From JBBDWZ01 sp050732575 (lineage in GTDB: Bacteria > Gemmatimonadota > Gemmatimonadetes > Longimicrobiales > RSA9): DNA of 9,700 nucleotides. The notes under the pieces are model-generated. The model saw only the letters and a list, made by a program, of their open reading frames with translations. It was not told the DNA's origin and searched no databases. Below, piece by piece: positions 6,827 to 9,700 of this stretch. The stretch is taken from the NCBI GenBank assembly GCA_050732575.1, contig JBOHRF010000184.1, positions 1-9,700 on the forward strand, written 5' to 3'. Both the position numbers and the translations under genes were made by a program. How positions within the stretch are numbered: position 1 is the first letter of the stretch; each line of letters begins with the position of its first letter.

Positions 6827-7852
6827 ATGGAAGCAAAGGCAGCCCGGTTAGCGGCTCCGGGCAATGAAGATCTGGTGCTGCTGGAACGGTTGGCACAGGC
6901 GCGCTCGGCGCTGGAATCGCAGATTGCACGGCGGGTTGTGGGTCAACACGCGATCGTGGAAGGATTGTTGACCGCGTTGTTGGCCGACGGACATGCCCTG
7001 CTAGTGGGCGTACCGGGCCTGGCCAAGACGCTGTTGATCTCGACGCTGGCGGAGGCGTTGGACCTGGAATTTAGGCGGATCCAGTTCACGCCGGATCTCA
7101 TGCCCACGGACATCACGGGCACAGAAGTGTTGGAGGAAGATCGGGCGACGGGCCGGCGCACGTTCCGGTTCGTACGCGGGCCGATCTTCGCCAATGTCGT
7201 GTTGGCGGACGAGATCAACCGCACGCCACCCAAGACGCAAGCGGCGCTGTTGCAAGCCATGCAGGAGCGGGCGGTAACGGCGGCGGGCGAGACCATGCAG
7301 CTGGATCGTCCGTTCTTCGTGCTGGCCACGCAGAACCCGATTGAGCAGGAGGGCACGTATCCCCTGCCGGAAGCGCAGCTCGACCGATTCATGCTGGAGT
7401 TGCGCATCAGCTATCCAACCCGCGAGGAGGAAGAACGCATTGCGCAGGAGACGACGGGCGCCGCGGTTCCGGAAGTGAAGCACGTACTGGATGCGGCCGA
7501 GCTCACTTTGCTTCAGCGGCTGGTGCGGCGGGTGCCCGCGCCGCCATCACTGGTTTCCTATTGCGTTCGATTGGCACGCTCCACGCGGCCCGAGGATGCG
7601 GACGCGCCCGAGCTGGCGAAACGCTATGTGAGCTGGGGTGCCGGCCCGCGCGCATCGCAATACCTGGTGCTGGGCGCGAAGGCGCGCGCGGCCATGCAGG
7701 GGCGGGGCGTCCCCAACTTCGACGATGTGCGGGCGGTGGCTCCGGCCGTTCTGCGCCATCGTCTGGTGACCAATTTCCAGGCGGAGGCGGATGGCCGCAC
7801 GGCCAATGATGTCGTGGAAGAGCTCATTCAACTCAGCCGCAAATGGACATAG
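6827..7852 (+). CDS. MoxR-family AAA+ ATPase
   Basis: A 341-residue cytoplasmic ATPase of the MoxR group, which act as chaperone-like remodelers, usually of partner proteins with von Willebrand A domains. Visible motifs are VGQHAIVEGLLTALLADGH, Walker A GVPGLAKT (61-68), Walker B VVLADEINRTPPKTQAALLQ (124-143), sensor 1 VLATQNPIEQEGTYPLPEAQ (165-184) with Asn170, the LDRFMLEL arginine region (185-192) and the GPRASQYLVLGAKAR sensor 2 region (273-287). The length is normal. The ATG at 6827 has AAGGGGG with a 6-nt spacer (6814-6820). An upstream GTG at 6758 has no support. The usual DUF58 and VWA partner genes do not follow; a CBS-domain membrane protein does, 28 nt downstream. Confidence 0.95.
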   Translation: MEAKAARLAAPGNEDLVLLERLAQARSALESQIARRVVGQHAIVEGLLTALLADGHALLVGVPGLAKTLLISTLAEALDLEFRRIQFTPDLMPTDITGTEVLEEDRATGRRTFRFVRGPIFANVVLADEINRTPPKTQAALLQAMQERAVTAAGETMQLDRPFFVLATQNPIEQEGTYPLPEAQLDRFMLELRISYPTREEEERIAQETTGAAVPEVKHVLDAAELTLLQRLVRRVPAPPSLVSYCVRLARSTRPEDADAPELAKRYVSWGAGPRASQYLVLGAKARAAMQGRGVPNFDDVRAVAPAVLRHRLVTNFQAEADGRTANDVVEELIQLSRKWT

Positions 7853-7880
7853 ACCGAAGTAGCGGGGAGAGTGACTCAGG

Positions 7881-9224
7881 TTGCTCTCCGCAGTGGGAGC
7901 CGTGATCCCACTGTTGATCCTCGCACTGGCGGTAGCGCTGCTCCTGTCGGTGGTCTTCACCGCCACCGAGGTAGCGCTCTTTTCGCTGGGTGAAACGCGC
8001 GTACGTGCGCTGCTCGAAGAGAAACGACGGGGCAGCACATCGCTGGTGGAGTTGCGGACGCGGCCGGAGCGGCTGCTCATTCTTCTGCGCCTGGGTGATG
8101 CGCTGGCCGATGTCACGGCGGGCGCCATCGCCGCCTATCTGGCCTACCTGCGCTGGGATCTGCTCGGATTGGCTCTGGCCATCATTACCATCGCTATCGT
8201 CGTTGTACTGTTGGGTGAATTGGTGCCCATGGCCATTGGCATGCACTACAGCGTGCGCATCGCGCTAGTAATGGCGCCTCCGCTGCTCTGGGCAACGCAG
8301 ATCCTGAAGCTACCGCTCTATCCTCTGGAGAAACTGGCGGGCATCGTGCACGGCCGGAGCGCCAGCACGGCGGCGCAGATCACGGAGAGCGAGATCCGCG
8401 AGTTGACGTTGCTCGGTCACAGTGAAGGCGCCATTGAGGAACACGAGCGGCAGTTGATCGAGCGCGCCTTCCGGCTGGATGAGACCAAGGCGTGGGAGAT
8501 CATGACGCCGCGCGTCGACATGTTTGCCTGGGAAGATTCCATGAGCCTGTCGGAGATCGCGCCGCAGCTGGGCACGGTCCGCTTTTCCCGGGTGCCGGTT
8601 TATCGCGATACCATCGACAACGTGTCGGGCGTGCTCTATCTGCGCGATGCGCATCAAGCGTTGCTGAGCGGACAGCGGGACGTGCCGCTCAAACAGCTGG
8701 CGCGCGAGCCCCTCGTGGTGCCCGGCTCCGTGGCCCTGTCCAAACTGCTGCGTGACTTTCAGACCCGTCGCATTCACATGGCGATCGTGGTAGATGAATA
8801 CGGCGGTACGGATGGTCTGGTCACCTTGGAGGATGTGTTGGAAGAGCTGGTTGGCGAAATCGTGGATGAGACCGATGTAGCCGAAGAAACCATGACGCGC
8901 GTCTCGCGTCACGAGCTGGTAGCGGGCGGCGATTCCGACCTGCGCGAGATCAACCATTTCTTCAACACGGCACTGCCCCAGCTGGAGCACCGGTCCTTGA
9001 ACGGCTATCTGCTGGAAGAGTTTGGCCACGTGCCCGAGCCGGGCGACCGGCTGGAGCGGGAAGGCATTGCCTTAGAGGTGCTGGAAGCAACCGAGACACA
9101 GGTGCTGCGGGTGCGGCTGCAGCGGGTCACGCAAACCGCGCCGGTGGAGGGTGGCGGCCCCGCAGAAAGAGCTGCAGCCGAGCGCGCGCGCACGCTGGCC
9201 CAGTCGCAACGGGCGCGTACCTGA
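7881..9224 (+). CDS. CNNM/CorC-HlyC family membrane protein with CBS pair
   Basis: A 447-residue inner-membrane protein of the family called hemolysin C, CorC or CNNM, several of which mediate divalent-cation (Mg2+/Co2+) export or resistance. The DUF21/CNNM membrane domain occupies about 5-150 with three or four helices. CBS 1 is at about 207-262 (EIMTPRVDMFAWEDSMSLSE), and CBS 2 at about 275-330 (IVVDEYGGTDGLVTLEDVLE, a family hallmark). The CorC_HlyC C-terminal domain is at about 345-414 (LVAGGDSDLREINHFF, LNGYLLEEFGHVPEPGD), followed by an Ala/Arg tail. In the membrane domain the usual GN..(V)N and GE..PK motifs read LGDALAD (72-77) and GELVPM (112-117), so transport may differ. The TTG at 7881 is used, with GGGGAGAG upstream (7864-7871); GTG at 7893 is an alternative. 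Confidence 0.93.
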   Translation: MLSAVGAVIPLLILALAVALLLSVVFTATEVALFSLGETRVRALLEEKRRGSTSLVELRTRPERLLILLRLGDALADVTAGAIAAYLAYLRWDLLGLALAIITIAIVVVLLGELVPMAIGMHYSVRIALVMAPPLLWATQILKLPLYPLEKLAGIVHGRSASTAAQITESEIRELTLLGHSEGAIEEHERQLIERAFRLDETKAWEIMTPRVDMFAWEDSMSLSEIAPQLGTVRFSRVPVYRDTIDNVSGVLYLRDAHQALLSGQRDVPLKQLAREPLVVPGSVALSKLLRDFQTRRIHMAIVVDEYGGTDGLVTLEDVLEELVGEIVDETDVAEETMTRVSRHELVAGGDSDLREINHFFNTALPQLEHRSLNGYLLEEFGHVPEPGDRLEREGIALEVLEATETQVLRVRLQRVTQTAPVEGGGPAERAAAERARTLAQSQRART

Positions 9225-9244
9225 CGAGTGAAAGCAAAGGAAGA

Positions 9245-9700
9245 ATGAAAGCCGAGTCGGGCGTTCAAGCGCTGCCGCAGATGATATCCAGCGCGGATGA
9301 AACGCCAACGCTGAAAGACATTTATGTAGCGCGCCGGCGTATTGCCGTCGTGGCCCGGCGCACGCCTCTGGATCGATCGCTCTGGTTGACCGAGCTGACC
9401 GGTCACGATGTGTATCTCAAGCTGGAATGCTGGCAGCGTACGCGCTCGTTCAAGATGCGGGGCGCCTACAACGCGATCAGCGCGCTGGCCGCCGATGCGC
9501 GTGCGCGCGGGCTGGTGACGGCATCGGCTGGCAATCACGGGCAGGCGGTGGCGCTGGCTGCGCGCGAGGTGGGCGCGCGTGCGACCATCTTCGTGCCCAG
9601 CAATGCGCCGGAGACCAAGAAAGCGCGTATTCGCTCGTTCGGCGCAGCGCTGCGCGATCAGGAACGCACCTACGACGATGCACAGGTTGCGGCCCAGCAG
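9245..9700 (+). CDS. Threonine dehydratase family PLP enzyme, N-terminal part (cut by window edge)
   Basis: The first 152 codons of a fold-type II pyridoxal-phosphate enzyme, open to the window end. RTRSFKMRGAYNA (65-77) carries the PLP lysine, Lys70. TASAGNHGQAVALAA (92-106) is the phosphate and substrate loop, and PETKKARIRSFGA (122-134) is typical of threonine ammonia-lyases and serine/threonine racemases. These deaminate threonine (isoleucine pathway or catabolism) or racemise serine; the visible part cannot decide between them or show whether a C-terminal ACT domain is present. A 30-residue N-terminus precedes the fold. The ATG at 9245 lies 20 nt after the previous stop with AAAGGAAG just upstream. 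ATG 9281 is a less supported alternative. Confidence 0.9.
   Translation, partial: MKAESGVQALPQMISSADETPTLKDIYVARRRIAVVARRTPLDRSLWLTELTGHDVYLKLECWQRTRSFKMRGAYNAISALAADARARGLVTASAGNHGQAVALAAREVGARATIFVPSNAPETKKARIRSFGAALRDQERTYDDAQVAAQQ

Noticed and set aside
6210..6929. 239-codon minus-strand frame rich in Pro, Ser and Ala
   Set aside because: Antisense to the BsuPI-domain gene and the MoxR start; it would also have to read through the divergent control region.
7871..7873. GTG start for the CorC-like gene
   Set aside because: It is preceded by a ribosome-site-like stretch but is out of frame with the conserved protein.

Overview
The window is about 60% or more G+C and carries two gene blocks that diverge from a control region of about 175 bp near position 6200. 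No host is named in the sequence. The high G+C, the ATP synthase order atpZ-atpI-atpB-atpE-atpF-atpH-atpA-atpG-atpD, the long N-terminus of subunit a, and a neighbouring exported BsuPI-domain lipoprotein fit a Gemmatimonadota-like or related Gram-negative bacterium. That placement is an inference of moderate-to-low confidence.

Minus strand, 6118 down to 1: an F1Fo ATP synthase operon. It opens with two small membrane genes (atpZ, atpI) implicated in Fo assembly and Mg2+ supply. These are followed by the Fo genes (a, c, b) and the F1 genes (delta, alpha, gamma, and the first 147 codons of beta). The beta gene runs off the left edge just before its Walker A motif, and the epsilon gene is not in view. 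Most joints are very tight: atpZ/atpI, atpI/atpB and atpF/atpH overlap by 4 nt. The exception is atpE (the c-ring subunit, needed in about ten or more copies), which has a 197-nt leader and a 64-nt trailer, each containing an inverted repeat able to form an RNA hairpin. There is one b gene and no b'. The c-subunit carboxylate site lacks the Na+-type signature, so proton coupling is likely.

Positions 6119-6292: divergent control region. It holds a near-perfect 30-bp palindrome whose core differs by one base from the Rex (NADH/NAD+ sensing repressor) operator TTGTGAA-N4-TTCACAA. A candidate leftward promoter overlaps it. A good rightward sigma-70 promoter (TTGACG-N18-TATCTT) follows, and then a GC-rich hairpin with a U-rich tail lying between that promoter and the first rightward gene. 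That last arrangement looks like an attenuator or the end of a short RNA.

Plus strand, 6293-9700: a BsuPI-domain lipoprotein, a MoxR-type AAA+ ATPase, a CNNM/CorC-HlyC type membrane protein with two CBS domains, and the start of a threonine-dehydratase-family PLP enzyme cut by the right edge. From the MoxR gene on, spacing is 20-28 nt, so these may be cotranscribed.

The genes themselves are recognisable housekeeping or conserved families, and I see no wholly new multi-gene system. The parts worth a second look are regulatory: the Rex-like box over the atp promoter, the leader terminator, and the hairpins bracketing atpE. Some unusual residues in the CorC-like membrane domain also stand out. 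No rRNA, tRNA, CRISPR or insertion sequence was seen.
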